Of a stretch of 64,000 nt of DNA, positions 35,835-48,254 are shown piece by piece; the stretch's first letter is position 1; each line of letters starts with the position of its first letter. Both the position numbers and the translations under genes were made by a program. Below the pieces are notes generated by a model. The model saw only the letters and a list, made by a program, of their open reading frames with translations, searched no databases and was not told the origin of the DNA. The stretch spans positions 7,754,237 to 7,818,236 of the forward strand of contig CM035168.1 of assembly GCA_020205615.1 (NCBI GenBank). Direction: 5' to 3'. This DNA is from Panax quinquefolius. Taxonomy: Eukaryota > Streptophyta > Magnoliopsida > Apiales > Araliaceae.

Positions 35835-38256
35835 TGTGAGACCCCCTGATTTTATTAATAAAGATTTAAATTTTGTTAAATAATTTTTAATATTATGGTG
35901 TGAATTTGAGATAATATTATAGTTGTGGGTAGTATTTATAAATTTTGCAAAGTATGCAAGTGGTTATATTATATTCGATTGGCCTGGGAATATTCGGTTT
36001 AGCGGTGGAATATTCGCACAACTACCAATCATTGGTGGACCCCAATAAATGTATTATTATTTGATCGAGAAAACGACAAAAATATTTTATTGAAATAACT
36101 ATGGAAGTTTTACCGTGGTTATCGTTGAACTACTCTTGGTAGTAAAAGTACAAAGAATACGTGTGGTTGCATAAGAAAGACACCAGATTGATTATCGATG
36201 CTTATGTGAGAAGTCACCGCCTTTGATTCCATTATCACGATTAATAATATGAATTATTATAGCGATAATGACGCTTTTGTTTTATTCAGATTATTAACGT
36301 AATAAAATGTAAACATCTTTTTATATAAAATAGAATACTTTATTAAAGTTATTCTATAAATGTAATATATTATATTTTATTACGCATAGTGTCAGATAGT
36401 GTTTTTTGATATAGTGTTTTGCATAGTATTGCATATAAATATTTGCAGATAGTAAAATGTTTTTATATAAATAGAATATATTATATTTTATTTAAAAGAT
36501 TTTTTTTTAAATATGGACCGCCGATTAAAGTAAATCAACTGGACCGCTCATGGATTTAGTTACTATGCATTCCATTTTCCTATAAATAAGCTCATTCCTT
36601 CATTATTTTCTTTTAATTCATTGAAACTCTAGAGAGAAATTATAGAGAGAAGCTATAGAGAGAAAATTATAGAAAGAAGAAGAGTATTCTCGCTACTTCA
36701 CTACTTCTATATTCATTTTTTTTTATTTGTAAGGGTGTTATTCTTTCTTCTTCAAGAGAACTTCGTTATTCCATTCACTATTATTCGTTGAATAACTCTG
36801 TAAAAGTGATATACCCTATACATAACTGTAGATACGCAGATATCCTATACTTGGTGAAATCCTTATGTTATTCCATTTTTATTTATTCTCATTGAATAAC
36901 TTTGTACGCGGCTTGATTTACCCTATACTTGGTGACATTCTTCTATTATTCTGCTGGAACATCCTCGCTCGTGTGTTTTACACCGGACTCGGTTCCGCTT
37001 TTTATTATTCTCATTGGAACATCCCGTCGTGTGTTTTACACCCGACCTGGTTCCGCTTTTTATCATTCCGTTGAATATCCTATCTCGTGTGTTTTACACC
37101 GGATCCGGTTCCATCTTTATTATTTCGTTGGAACATCCCGCTTGTGTGAATTTCACCGACCGTTCCGTTATTATTATTTCTCTTGAATAACCCGCCTATG
37201 CGCAAGCACCGCATGCATGGTGATTTCTTTTGTTATTCCATTCTTTATTATACCCAAGTTGGTTAAAACTTTGATTTATATACTCCATGAAATTAGTAGA
37301 ATATCCTCGATATTTGCATTTCATCCAAAGATCTTTTCATGGAAATATTCTTCCGATCATTCTTGAATTTTACTCTACTTAAACAAAGATCATGTCGATA
37401 ATTTGGACGTTAATAATTCATGGATTAAATAATTCTTGAACTTGTTTTATTGAATTATTATGTCATTGTCATCATCCTCATGTTATATTATGTTATCTTC
37501 GCTTACGCAGCATAGATGAACTTAGTATGATTATGACCAGGATCATTCTAAGATAATCACGACTTGATATAAATGATGTGACAAAAGTCCTCAAAGGGCT
37601 CTGTAATGCAAATGATGGATAGTTTTTGGTATGATTATGACCTGGGGTGATTCTAAGATAGTCGCTTGACCATTGATAATTTTTGATGAAAATCCTCGAC
37701 CGTGGGTATGTGGATGATTAGATGTGGTGGTTTATTTATTGTCGAGTCTCAAATGATAAAAATTGATGAAAACCTTTTAAAACCTAAAAGATAGTAGACT
37801 TTATTCTCTACTTGACTCTTTAAATGGATTGCTAATTTCACCGCAGCTTAAACCGGTTGTGTATTGTATTTTATCGCTTTAACATCGTTCAAGGCTAATG
37901 ATAATTTATTCTCGCATTATCTTAGTCATAATATTTCTTATCGGGCTAGTTGAGCTCACCCTTTCTTTCATCGTTTCTTGTGAAATGAGAACATAGCCGG
38001 GACGAGCTCTGGGAACTAAGTAATGGTCCAGAGGATAGATTAGTAGTCCTCACTATTCTCGTGAAATAGTGTGATAATAGTTGTAATGAGGACTCTTTTG
38101 AGTTTGAATAATATCTAGTAGACAAAATTTGTATTCAAACTCACGCTTTATGTCGATTGTATACTATGCTTATATTAGTAAGTTCAGATTTGAATTTATG
38201 TACCATGTAAGTGGCGACCCAAGATGGGTGACGATACCTAATTTTGGGGCGCCACA
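35835..38256 (+). repeat. Array LTR 3 (2422 bp)
   Basis: It starts TGTGAGACCCCC and ends GGGGCGCCACA. Tandem repeats lie at about 36760-37210. Confidence 0.93.
36580..36588 (+). promoter_or_regulatory. TATA box, array LTR 3
   Basis: CTATAAATA at the conserved LTR position. Confidence 0.68.
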
Positions 38257-38258
38257 GT

Positions 38259-38272
38259 TGGTATCGAGCTTA
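38259..38272 (+). promoter_or_regulatory. Primer binding site, array unit 3
   Basis: TGGTATCGAGCTTA just after the LTR. Confidence 0.62.
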
Positions 38273-38445
38273 GGGATATGATCCCCGGCCGAGATGTGAG
38301 ATAAGAACTAGGAGGGGAGAGACGGAGAATTCTTCGCTTAGTATGACCTACCTAAATTTATTTGGTATTTAATTGGATCTGGTCGAGTATAGGGATAATA
38401 TGTGATATGTTAATTAACCCTTGTTTTGTGTGGCGGTGTTTGAGA

Positions 38446-38700
38446 ATGATATCTGAAAATCTTTGAGATAAGCAATGAAGCATATGAGAGTGTTGATTCA
38501 AACTCAAACAAAAGGTAACGACCAACAACACGATAATAATCATATCGGTGGCAACGGCTATCGTAACAATGATAACCATCGTGGGGAAATTATCATGCTA
38601 AGAATGGTAACCACTTGGGTGGTAATCATGGCAAAGATAATAGAAGTGGAAATTTCAAGAAGAGAAGGTCATTTAGCTCGATTTTGTAGATAGTGAAGTC
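38446..38700 (+). pseudogene. Gag remnant, array unit 3
   Basis: It starts MISENL-type, with the same two deletions as units 1 and 2. The half-knuckle reads REGHLARFC and is followed at once by a stop. Confidence 0.82.
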
Positions 38701-38859
38701 AAGTCCAAATTGGGATAGTGGCACCAAAAAGCGGATACTTGGACAAAACAAAAGTCGGTGGTTTCATGAAGAGCGTTTTTCATGACTTCTTAAAAAGCAA
38801 GTGACTCGAACGAAGGTTACGCAAGTTAGTTAATTATAAATTCTTGCAAGTCTATACCT

Positions 38860-39525
38860 TATAAGATACCGGTTCTACCCATTATTTTATCTCTTGCTTG
38901 CATTCAACATTTAAATTTGACTCAGGAGAAGTTAGACTTTAACTTATTGGTTGAAACTTCGTTGGGAGAAACCTTCGTTACCTCCATATTTATTAATCTT
39001 GTTGTTTCAAATAAACACTTTCACGCTTATTCGTCGATATTATCTCTTTAAAAATATTTGCCTTTGATGGTATTTTAGGAATCAATTGGTTAACTACTCA
39101 TCATTCTTTTCGTAAGGTTGTTAGCTTTTATATTCATAACCAAACTACTAAAGTCAATTATTGTCATATCAAGCCATAAGTAAAAAGCCCCGAACCTTTC
39201 GTTGTTGACTTCCTTGTGTGGAATGCACCGAAGCCGGACTTTCTGTAGGCGACATCGTGAATGAAGATGGCAAGTTTATAGGTATCATTGTGAGGTGCTA
39301 TCTAGGTTAAGGGATAGAAGTCACAGTTGGTATCAATGTGACGTACTATCCAAATCTTGGACGAGAGTAACAGTTTTGAATGATATTTATATCATTAATA
39401 AATTTCTTGACGTATTCTTGAAGATTTCCTAGCCTACCCTAGAGCGTGAAATCGAATTTTGTATTGACCCCAGTACAAAAAACCCATTTTTGAAACCCTC
39501 AAATATTTCTTCAACTAAAAGGATC
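38860..39525 (+). pseudogene. Protease remnant and RT start, array unit 3
   Basis: LLVETSLGETFVTS and GILGINWLTTHH codons, the RT start and the same deletion edge. Here the CCGAAGCCGGACTTTCTGTAG segment at about 39228 is closer to the copy at 56600 than in units 1 and 2. Confidence 0.8.
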
Positions 39526-39530
39526 TGTTT

Positions 39531-40705
39531 ACGAGGATTATGATGAAAGTCATAATAAAAGCATTGGACTAATGAAAATTATGGGTATATGAAGTATTAG
39601 TAAGTGTTATGATGATTTATGTTGGTTATTATGTGAAAACATGAAAGTTTCTTAGAAATCACAAAAAGTTGAAAATCAGATTTTGGTGAAAAACGTAACA
39701 TGAAATTCAATTGACCATATCTCCTATTATATTTTGAATTTTTGAGTGTGGTCAAGTCCTAGAGTTAGATCTATGAGTTACCTAACTAATTCAAGTGGAA
39801 TTACTAGAAAAGGTGTTGTAGATTTTTGTGTGGACTGATTTTAGCAAAGGAGGCCAAAGCTGTAAATTCGAAAATGCTACTGCCCAGAAACTTTAAGGGA
39901 CTGTTTCGGCCACTTAAATTATGAGAAAAATTCTGGGTTTTGGGACATGAAGGTATATGGTATAAAGTACCTCCTGTCAAAAAAAATGAGCTCATTCTCG
40001 ACTTAAAATGAGCAAGTTATGACTATTTCAATATTTAGGTTTTTCCGACGAAAACGCGCTATAACCGAAGTTCTATAACTCCGATGACCATGAAATTTAA
40101 ACTGGAAGCTCACGTTAACATGTGTAAGGTCCTGCAAAGATTTGGGAATTTTGGAGTTAAACTTGAGGTAGCTAATTTCTTAAGGAATTAAGTGGAAATT
40201 GATTTTTGAAAAATAGTAAATGAATTTTAAAATTCGAGAAAAATATATTTTCATTATGGGACTATATTATGCTAAATCCCAGAAAAGAAATATTTTTGGG
40301 ACTGATTTGGTATTTTCATGAAAATAGTTTAATTCTGAACATATGAGTTAAATATGTTATGTGAAGTAGTAAAAAGTTGAAAATAGGATTTTATGGCTAA
40401 AGAATCCTATATAGAGTATATGCATATTTTTTGATGAGGGATTTGATAATTGGTGATGATATTTTTATGAGTATGGCATTTTGAATGATTAAATGCATTA
40501 TATGGTAAAGCGTAAACAATTGAGATAAATTGTTTATAAATTTAAGAAGTGATTAAAATATTATTATAATATTAATGTTATTAGATTATGAGATTATTAA
40601 GTGATTGATAACATGGGGATATTCTTGAATCTCGGATAAATTATATTATAAATGTTTAATATTTATCCTTTATCTCATTTGATTGATTCTTTATATCATT
40701 ATCCT
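39531..40705 (+). other. Non-coding block, array unit 3
   Basis: Copy of 27369-28530. No coding sequence. Confidence 0.6.
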
Positions 40706-40810
40706 CACGCTTATATTATGTTGAAAGTCATACATGGTATTCTCGTAGTGCATAGATGGACTTGATATGATTATGACTGAGGATTGTTCTAAGATAATCA
40801 TAACCGTAAA

Positions 40811-41400
40811 TGAATACACGATTATCTTTGGTCAGTAGTGCATGGATAATTGTGGTCGTGATACTAATGAATACATGATTATCTTCGTCAGAAGTAGTGC
40901 ATGGATAATTTGTGGTCGTGATATTAATGAATACACAATTATCTTTGGTAGTAGTAGTGCATGGATAATTTGTGGTCGTGATACTAATGAATACACGATT
41001 ATCTTTGGTCAGTAGTGCATGGATAATTTGTGGTCGTGATACTAATGAATACACGATTATCTTTGGTAGTAGTGTATGGATAATTATGGTCGTGATACTA
41101 ATGAATACACGATTATCTTCGGGCAGTAGTGTATGGATAATTTGTGGTCGTGATACTAATGAATACACGATTATCTTTGGGAGTAGTGCATGGATAATTG
41201 TGGTCGTGATACTAATGAATACACGTTATCTTTGGTCGTAGTGCATGGATAATTTGTGGTCGTGATACTAATGAATACACGATTATCTTTCGTCAGTAGT
41301 GCATGGATAATTTGTGGTCGTGATACTAATGAATACACAATTATCTTTGGCCAGTAGTGCATGGATAATTTGTGGTCGTGATACTAATGAATATCCTTGG
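40811..41400 (+). repeat. 57-bp minisatellite, about 10 copies, unit 3
   Basis: Same unit as in units 1 and 2. Between the ATTATCTT and TAGTGCATGG parts most differences are small changes in a TTGGTCAG/TTCGTCAG segment. Confidence 0.95.
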
Positions 41401-41834
41401 CCTCAGAGCGTGGATGATTCGATGATATGGATTAATTATCGAAATGAGTCTCAAAGAATGAAATATTAATTCTCGGATGTGGTAAAAGTCATCTTGGTCA
41501 GTAGTGCATTGATAGACTTGGTATGATTATGACCAAGGATTATTCGGTAAGATAATCACGATCAGATTGAAAACACGAATATCCTCGCCCAAAGTGCATG
41601 GATAATTCGTGGTCGTGATACTATTAAGTCGCTGCCTCAAAGATTATTGGTTTTATATATTGTATATCTTTATTTCAGTAGTGCAAAAAGATGAATTGTT
41701 AATGAATAGCTTTGGCGATTTCAAAGATGAATTTAATATTTTAAACGATAAAGGTATTCAAGGTATCCTCATCTCTTTATCATACTGTATCGTATTTCTA
41801 ATTTCGAGGGCTTAAATTCCATAAGGAGGGAGAT
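41401..41834 (+). pseudogene. LTR-like segment, pol 3' end and PPT, unit 3
   Basis: As in unit 1, ending TAAGGAGGGAGAT. Confidence 0.78.
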
Positions 41835-44272
41835 TGTGAGACCCCAGATTTTATTAATAAAGATTTAAATTTTGTCGAAATAATTTTTAATATTATGGTG
41901 TGAATTTGAGATAATATTATAGTTGTGGGTAGTATTTATAAATTTTGCAAAGTATGCAAGTGGTTATATTATATTTTGATTGGCTCTGGGAAATATTGGT
42001 TTAGAAGAGGAATATTCGTATAACTACTCAATCATTGGTGGACCCTTAATAATGTAATTATTGTTTGATCGAGAAAACGACAAAATATTTTATTGAAATA
42101 ACGGCGGAAGTTTTACCGTGGTTCTTGTTGAACTACTCAGTAGTAAAAGTACGATGAATACGTGTTACAGATAAGAAGACACCAGTATTGATTATCGATG
42201 CTTATGAGAAGTCACTCGGTTTGATTTCATTATGTCGATTAATAATATGAATTATTATAGCGATAATGACGTTTTGTTTTATTCGTATTATTAACGTAAT
42301 AAAAATGTAAACATCTTTTATATAAAATGTAATACTTTATTAAAGTTATTCTATAAATAGAATATATTATATTTTATTATGCATAGTGTTGCGTAGTGTT
42401 TTCAGCATATATTGTTTTTAGATAGTATTGAATAGTGTCTGCGATAGTAAAATGTTTTTATATAAATAGAATATATTATATTTTATTTAAAAGATTTTTT
42501 TAAATATGGACCGTCGATTAAAGTAAATCAATCTGGACCGCTCATGGATTAATTACTTATGCATTCCATTTTCCTATAAATAGAAGCTCATTCCTTCATT
42601 ATTTTCTTATTTAATTCATCAAACTCTGTAGAGAGAAATTATGAGTAGGTTTATAGAGAGAAAATTATAGAAAGAAGAAGAGTATTCTCGCTACTTCACT
42701 ACTTCTATATTCAGGTTTTTTTTACTAAGAAGGGGTGTTATTCTTCTTTTCTTTGAAGAGAACTTCGTTATTCCATTCATTATTATTCGTTGGAATAACT
42801 CGTAAAAAGTGATATACCCTATACATAACCTCGTATATGCAGATATCCTATACTTGGTGAAATCCTTATGTTATTCCATTTTATTTATTACATTGGAATA
42901 ACTCGTATATGCTGATTTCCTATACTTGGTGACATTCTTCTATTATTCTCATTGGAACATCCATCATATGTTTTACTGGGACTGGTTCCGCTTTTTATTA
43001 TTATTCTGTTGGAACATCCCGTCATGCATGTTTTACACAGGACTGGTTCCGCTTTTTATCATTCTCATTGGAATATCCTATCTGTGTGTTTTTACCATGG
43101 ATCCTGGTTCCATCTTTATTATTCTGTTGGAACATCCCGCTCGGTGTGAATTTCACCCGACCGGTTCCGTTATTATTATTCGTTAGAATAAACTCGTCAT
43201 CACAAGACTCGCATGCGTGGTGATTTCTTTTGTTATTCCATTCTTTATTATACTGGGTTAAGTTAAAACTTTGACTTCTATACTCCATGAAATTAGTAGA
43301 ATATCCTCGATATTTGCATTTCATCCAAAGATCTTTCATGGAAATATTCTTCCGATCATTCTTGAATTTTACTCTACTAAAAACGAAGATCGTGTCGATA
43401 ATTTGGACGTTAATAATTCATGGATTAAATAATTCTTGAACTTGTTTTATTGAATTATTATATCATTGTCATCATCCTCATGTTATATTATGTTATCTTT
43501 GGCTTTACGTGCATGATAGATGAACTTAGTATGATTATAATGACTGGGATCATTCGGTATAATCACGACTTGATATAAATGATGTGACAAAAGTCCTCGA
43601 TGGCTCATCAGAATGCAAATGATGGATAGTTTTTGGTATGATTATGACTAAGGGGTGATTCGGTATAGTCATGACCATTGATAATTTGATGAAAATCTCG
43701 ATCGCCAGTAGTACGAGGATGATTAGATGTGGTGGTTTATTTATTAAAATTCGAGTCTCAATGATAAAAATTGATGAAAACCTTTTAAAACCTAAAAAAG
43801 ATAGTAGACTCTATTCTCTACTTGACTCTTTAAATGGATTCTTAATTCACCGCAGTTAAACCCATTGTTGTGTATTGTATTTTATCGTTTAATCATCGTT
43901 GAAGGCTAATGATAATTTATTCTCGCATTATCTTAGTCATAATATTTCTTATCGGCTATTTGAAGCTCACCATTTCTTTCATTGTTCTCTTCAGAAATGA
44001 GAACATTTTAAGAGACAGTCGGGAACGTAAGTAATGGTCCAGAGGATAAGATTAGTAGTCCTCACTATTACGTGAAATAAGTGTGATAATATTTGTAATG
44101 AGGACTCCTTTTGAGTTTGAATAATATCTAGTAGACAAAATTTGTATTCAAACTCACGATTTATGTCAGATTGTATACGACAGTTATATTAGTAAGTTGA
44201 TTTGAATTTACGTATAGTATAAGTGGCGACCCAAGATGGGTGACGATACCAATTTTCAGTAAAGGCGTCACA
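41835..44272 (+). repeat. Array LTR 4 (about 2438 bp), right end of the array
   Basis: It starts TGTGAGACCCC and ends AAAGGCGTCACA, then passes into unrelated AT-rich sequence with no PBS, so this is the terminal 3' LTR. It is visibly more diverged than LTRs 1-3 in its last 700 bp. Confidence 0.9.
42574..42583 (+). promoter_or_regulatory. TATA box, array LTR 4
   Basis: CTATAAATAG. Transcription from here would read rightward into the flanking sequence. Confidence 0.68.
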
Positions 44273-44712
44273 TTTATAGTATAATTTTAAAATTTGATAT
44301 TGTACAATAATATTTTGATAATTAAAAATAATATATATAATTGTAGTTGATTATAAAATGATGTGTACTATTACCAAATTTAAATAAAATTAAAATAATT
44401 ATTTTCTCATAATCATAATTAAGTAAATATACAAATCAATTCAAATGTTTAACTTAATAATTGATGGAAGTAACCTATAATATATAATTTCATATTTATT
44501 ATTTAAATAAATATCTAATAATCTTATAACTGTAATTAGTTTCTCAAAATTTAATTAATATTTATCTATTTAATAATATAATAAACCATTATTCACATCA
44601 TCTGTGCTTCTTGGGGTTGCTGTGCTTGTAATTATAATTTGATATATCATTTTATTTTTAATTTTATTTTTCTGTAATCATGCATATTTTGTCATAGTAA
44701 CATTATTTAATA

Positions 44713-44968
44713 CTCACTTCGTTTCATATTATTTGATCATTGTTAATTTTTTTAAAGTCAATTTAAGAGATTTTTAAATTTAAAATTGGGTTAGATTCTT
44801 TTTAATTTTAATCAACATAATGATAAATATTATAAATTATTTAAAAATATTACTCATGTAGAAATTTTATTATTATATTTTTAACTAGTCTTCTTAATTT
44901 TGAATTTAAAATTATTTAAAATTAATTTTTAAAATTAACTATAATCAAATAATTTGAAACGAATCAAG
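44713..44968. mobile_element. Stowaway-like MITE, 256 bp, TSD TA
   Basis: Left end CTCACTTCGTTTCATATTAT and right end (minus strand) CTTGATTCGTTTCAAATTAT are inverted repeats continuing for about 35 bp. TA at 44711-44712 and 44969-44970 flank it. Confidence 0.82.
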
Positions 44969-46442
44969 TATTATATTACTAAGCAAAATTTTTGGAAAGA
45001 GAGAAAAAGATTGAATTTGAGGGTGATTGTGTGACAGGCTCACATGGAATATATAAAATTCATATAAAATTATATAGTGATTGTAATTGTACATATATAT
45101 GAATTGTGTGACAGGCTAGAGATTGTATATATATATATATAGTAGTAATTGTCCAGGACCATCTTATCTAATTTCAATGAAGTTGTCACATAAAAATCAC
45201 TAAAAGACGCATGCAAGCCCAGACAGAGTGGAGACTAGAGAGCGTAGAATCCTTCAAGACAAGAGCCACCCTACCTAGTGGCTAATGGAGATGTCATCTC
45301 TAGCCTACAGCTGTATCTTTATACATATAATTAATGATGCTATATCTATGTAGATACAACCATATTACTAGAATACAAACATAGCAAATACTACTCCATA
45401 GAGACAACAATTTATATATATATATATATGAAATAAATACTATAAATTTTTTGAGTCATTAAAAAAAAAAAAAAAAAAAAAACACTGTCCCATATTCCTG
45501 TCCATCGTCTGTCTGCGTAGAAGGACTGATATATATATATATATATGTAAAATATTTTATTAATTTAATCATCTCCTCTTCTAATTATAATAAGATAAAT
45601 GTATATACATCAAAATCTAAAAAAGAACAATTAACCTACGGGTATCGATGCTTGAGCATCAAAATCCAGACCCTAATTTTTTATTTTTTTTGAAAAATGA
45701 TATTTTCACATATATTTTTATATATGTTCTGTCGTATAAAGGTGGGACTCGTCCTATTCTTTTGTGAGAGAATATCATATAGAAATAGTATTTTTTTTCT
45801 TTTTTATATTTGTTTGTAAAAATTATACTTAAAATAAGACTATTAATCTCAAACGACTTGTCTGTTTTTAAATATAAATTTAAGAATATTAATAAAAAAT
45901 TATAAAATATCATAATATAAATAATTATTTAATATTATATTCAACTAAATATTAGTATAATCTTAAAATTATAATCTCTATAAATAAATTATAGGAAGAG
46001 GAAGATTATAATTTTGGTAGAGAAACATGAGTGTATAGTGTTTGAAAATGACAAAGTCCTTGTTAATATCGAAAAGAGTTGTGTAATCCCAAAGGCATAT
46101 TGTCTCATCATCTTTATTTGTGTTGGTCAAATAAAGAATAATAAAAATATTGAAGGAGTCACCATGCCTGTCCTTCCCTTCCCTTGTCCTAGATCCTAGT
46201 CTTGAGCTGCATCAAGTTGGGCGTCTCCTTGCTAGAACCGGCCTACACCTCCAAGGTTTTCTAGGGCCGTCTTTCCATTATTTTTGTTTTCTCTAACCCT
46301 CCCCTAGTCCCCTATCTCATTGGTATTTGTTCCCTCTCTCTCTCCCTCACACACACAAATCAGATACATGCACGCAACTTCAATTTGTTTTTATTTTTCT
46401 TTGTTGACCATAAATCAATGTAGAAAAACGATTTATCTTTTA

Positions 46443-46666
46443 CTCCGTCCCTTTCATAAATATAAGTCCTTTAAAAGTTATGTACAAGTATATATTAAAA
46501 AATAATTATAAATATTAATTATTAATATTATCTTTGTATTAAAAAAAAGTATGATATTTATTGGATATAAAATAATAACAGAACTAAAATTATATTTAAT
46601 ATTTAGACAATTAATATTTATTTAAAATTATAAAATTATAAAAAAGACTTATATTAAAGAAGTGAG
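46443..46666. mobile_element. Stowaway MITE, 224 bp, TSD TA
   Basis: Left end CTCCGTCCCTTTCATAAATA, right end (minus strand) CTCACTTCTTTAATATAAGT, flanked by TA at 46441-46442 and 46667-46668. Confidence 0.82.
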
Positions 46667-46762
46667 TATTAATTTGAGCCTACGAGATAGAATGAATCTT
46701 TTTAAAATTATATAGGTGATGCTTTTGTAGTCCACTGCTATAGATTCAGTTAGATTACAACG

Positions 46763-46908
46763 GAAGTGTTAGTATGTAATTTATTTTTAAGTAAGTTGGT
46801 CAATTGATCAATAAAATACGAACACGCATACGAGCTTTTATGTATGTTAATATTTTATTAGTCAATTAACTAATTTACTAAAAAATAAATTTTATGTTAA
46901 CCTGATCC
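46763..46908. mobile_element. Mutator-like MITE, about 146 bp, 10-bp direct flank
   Basis: GATTACAACG occurs directly on both sides (46753-46762 and 46909-46918). Between them the two halves form a near-complete inverted repeat of about 55 bp, with TTTATTTTTAAGTAAGTTGG against (minus) TTTATTTTTTAGTAAATTAG. A long inverted repeat with a 9-10 bp duplication points to the Mutator group. Confidence 0.72.
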
Positions 46909-47224
46909 GATTACAACGTGTTCTCTATCAAAAAATAAAATAAAAAATGCAGCATCTTTCCATTACATCTTAAAAGTTGGTAAATGAATAAACTGTTTCA
47001 TAAAGTAGTGAACAATGTCGTTAAATCAAATACTCCACTCTCCCTTTTTCCCTTGACCTATTTAACCTACTTAATAGCTCCCATTTTCACGTATTGAATA
47101 TTAGGTGTGTCCTGTGATTTCGATACTACGGTAAAATTTATTTTAAATTTTAAATGAGCCAGATGATATATTAGAGTGAGTAAGAAATTTAAAATTAATT
47201 ATATTTTGTTAGATAAATAGAATT

Positions 47225-47345
47225 TCATTATTAATTTCATGGTAAGTTAGTTAATTAATATTGACACACAGAACTAGAGATTCACTTCTGTATGCGTATC
47301 GACACTATATTAATTAATCATCTAAAGTTAACTTCATACAAACCA
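47225..47345. repeat. Inverted-repeat (MITE-like) segment
   Basis: GTAAGTTAGTTAATTAATAT on the left pairs with the minus-strand reading of the right part (AACTTTAGATGATTAATTAA). It is related in sequence to 46763-46908. No clear target duplication. Confidence 0.45.
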
Positions 47346-47475
47346 CTCTCTTGAATATGATCCATTTTAAACCTATGATAACAAGATTTAATTTTTACCG
47401 TAAATAACTGATTAAATCACGCATTACATTGTATATTCATAACTGCATTATATACTGATAATATTTTTTATGTAC

Positions 47476-48026
47476 TGTTAACGCCAAGATCTTTTTACGC
47501 ACCTCAACCACTTAAAAGTGTGTTCAATCACCCGCAGTTCAGCAGTCAATACCGTCAAGCTTGCTCGGCTTGGACCATCGGGATAGCTCGGCATGAGAAG
47601 TTAGTACAATGCAAAGATACAAGGATAACAATGAAGGTTAATAGCTTTAGTATTTTGATAAAAGAAATATCAGTTACCTCCAATTGTATTGTATCCGGTC
47701 CTCATATACTCGTTCTCCAGTTTTGCGTGCTATTGACCCCCTGACACCATCCCACTGCAGGTAGCTTACCTGCTGATCCCATCACCATTTTTCCACCGCC
47801 ACCCGATTCTGTCTAATCCTCATTAATGCAATGCAGGATAACAGTCAAAGTTCTATCTTTGCAATGATCACCGATCAAAACCCAAATAAAGATATTATTC
47901 ACCCACTGGTTCGGCCCAATGATCCGGACCAATACTTTCAAGACCCAACAGAGATAGTCCAATGACTCGGCCCAATGGCACGGCCCACTGGATCAGCCCA
48001 ATGGCATAAAATATCTTGGCCTAACA
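47476..48026 (-). mobile_element. Tat/Retand-like 3' LTR, 551 bp, minus orientation
   Basis: On the minus strand it runs from TGTTAGGCCAAGATA to CTTGGCGTTAACA (TG...CA), directly after a G-rich polypurine tract. Left-flank bases are TGTAC. It is the 3' LTR of the element whose pol lies at 48708-51653. Confidence 0.8.
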
Positions 48027-48040
48027 TTGCCCCCCAGTCT
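48027..48040 (-). promoter_or_regulatory. Polypurine tract of the Tat/Retand-like element
   Basis: The minus strand reads GACTGGGGGGCAA immediately upstream of the LTR start, the expected plus-strand primer site. Confidence 0.75.
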
Positions 48041-48254
48041 TTTAATAAACAAAATGTTTAATAAAAGAGTATATAGAAAAGGCCCAAATGTACCAAGCCC
48101 CTTTTAAACTTATCTTAAACTGTTAGTCAATAATCAAGTAAACTATACAACAGATAAGATCAAGTAATAACATAATCCGAACTCAACACTTAAACGAAAT
48201 CAGGTAATAAAGTAATGTAATACTTATTCGTTACCGAAGTGTGAGCAGATCTGC
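48041..48254. other. 3' untranslated part of the Tat/Retand-like element
   Basis: No gene seen, AT-rich. Confidence 0.5.

Larger units (their letters stand above)
23643..44272 (+). mobile_element. Head-to-tail array of a non-autonomous Tekay-like Ty3/gypsy element (4 LTRs, 3 internal regions)
   Basis: Four LTRs start at 23643, 29830, 35835 and 41835, all in plus orientation, giving periods of 6187, 6005 and 6000 bp. Each neighbouring pair shares one LTR: LTR-int-LTR-int-LTR-int-LTR. Each internal region has the same order: PBS, gag remnant, protease remnant, RT start, a non-coding block of about 1.2 kb, a 57-bp minisatellite, an LTR-like segment, the pol 3' end and the PPT. Internal boundaries are the same at the resolution of reading by eye. 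The outer flanks (ATGTA on the left, TTTAT on the right) do not match as a duplication. No unit encodes RT, RNase H or integrase domains. Confidence 0.93.
44273..47475. other. Gene-free AT-rich region with MITEs and microsatellites
   Basis: The listed MITEs explain about 0.75 kb. TA repeats lie at about 45125-45141, 45412-45429 and 45530-45546, and an A22 tract at 45461-45482. ATTGTGTGACAGGCT is repeated directly at about 45027 and 45104. The stretch 46150-46370 is richer in C and T, includes CTCTCTCTCTC and ACACACACA, and could be a promoter-like flank of a lost gene, but no coding frame is supported. Confidence 0.5.

Noticed and set aside
23638..44277. Target-site duplication around the whole array
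   Set aside because: ATGTA on the left and TTTAT on the right do not match.
46014..46199. Possible short gene in the GC-richer part of the 44-47 kb region
   Set aside because: Only a 61-codon frame with no motif; the surrounding sequence looks like intergenic flank.
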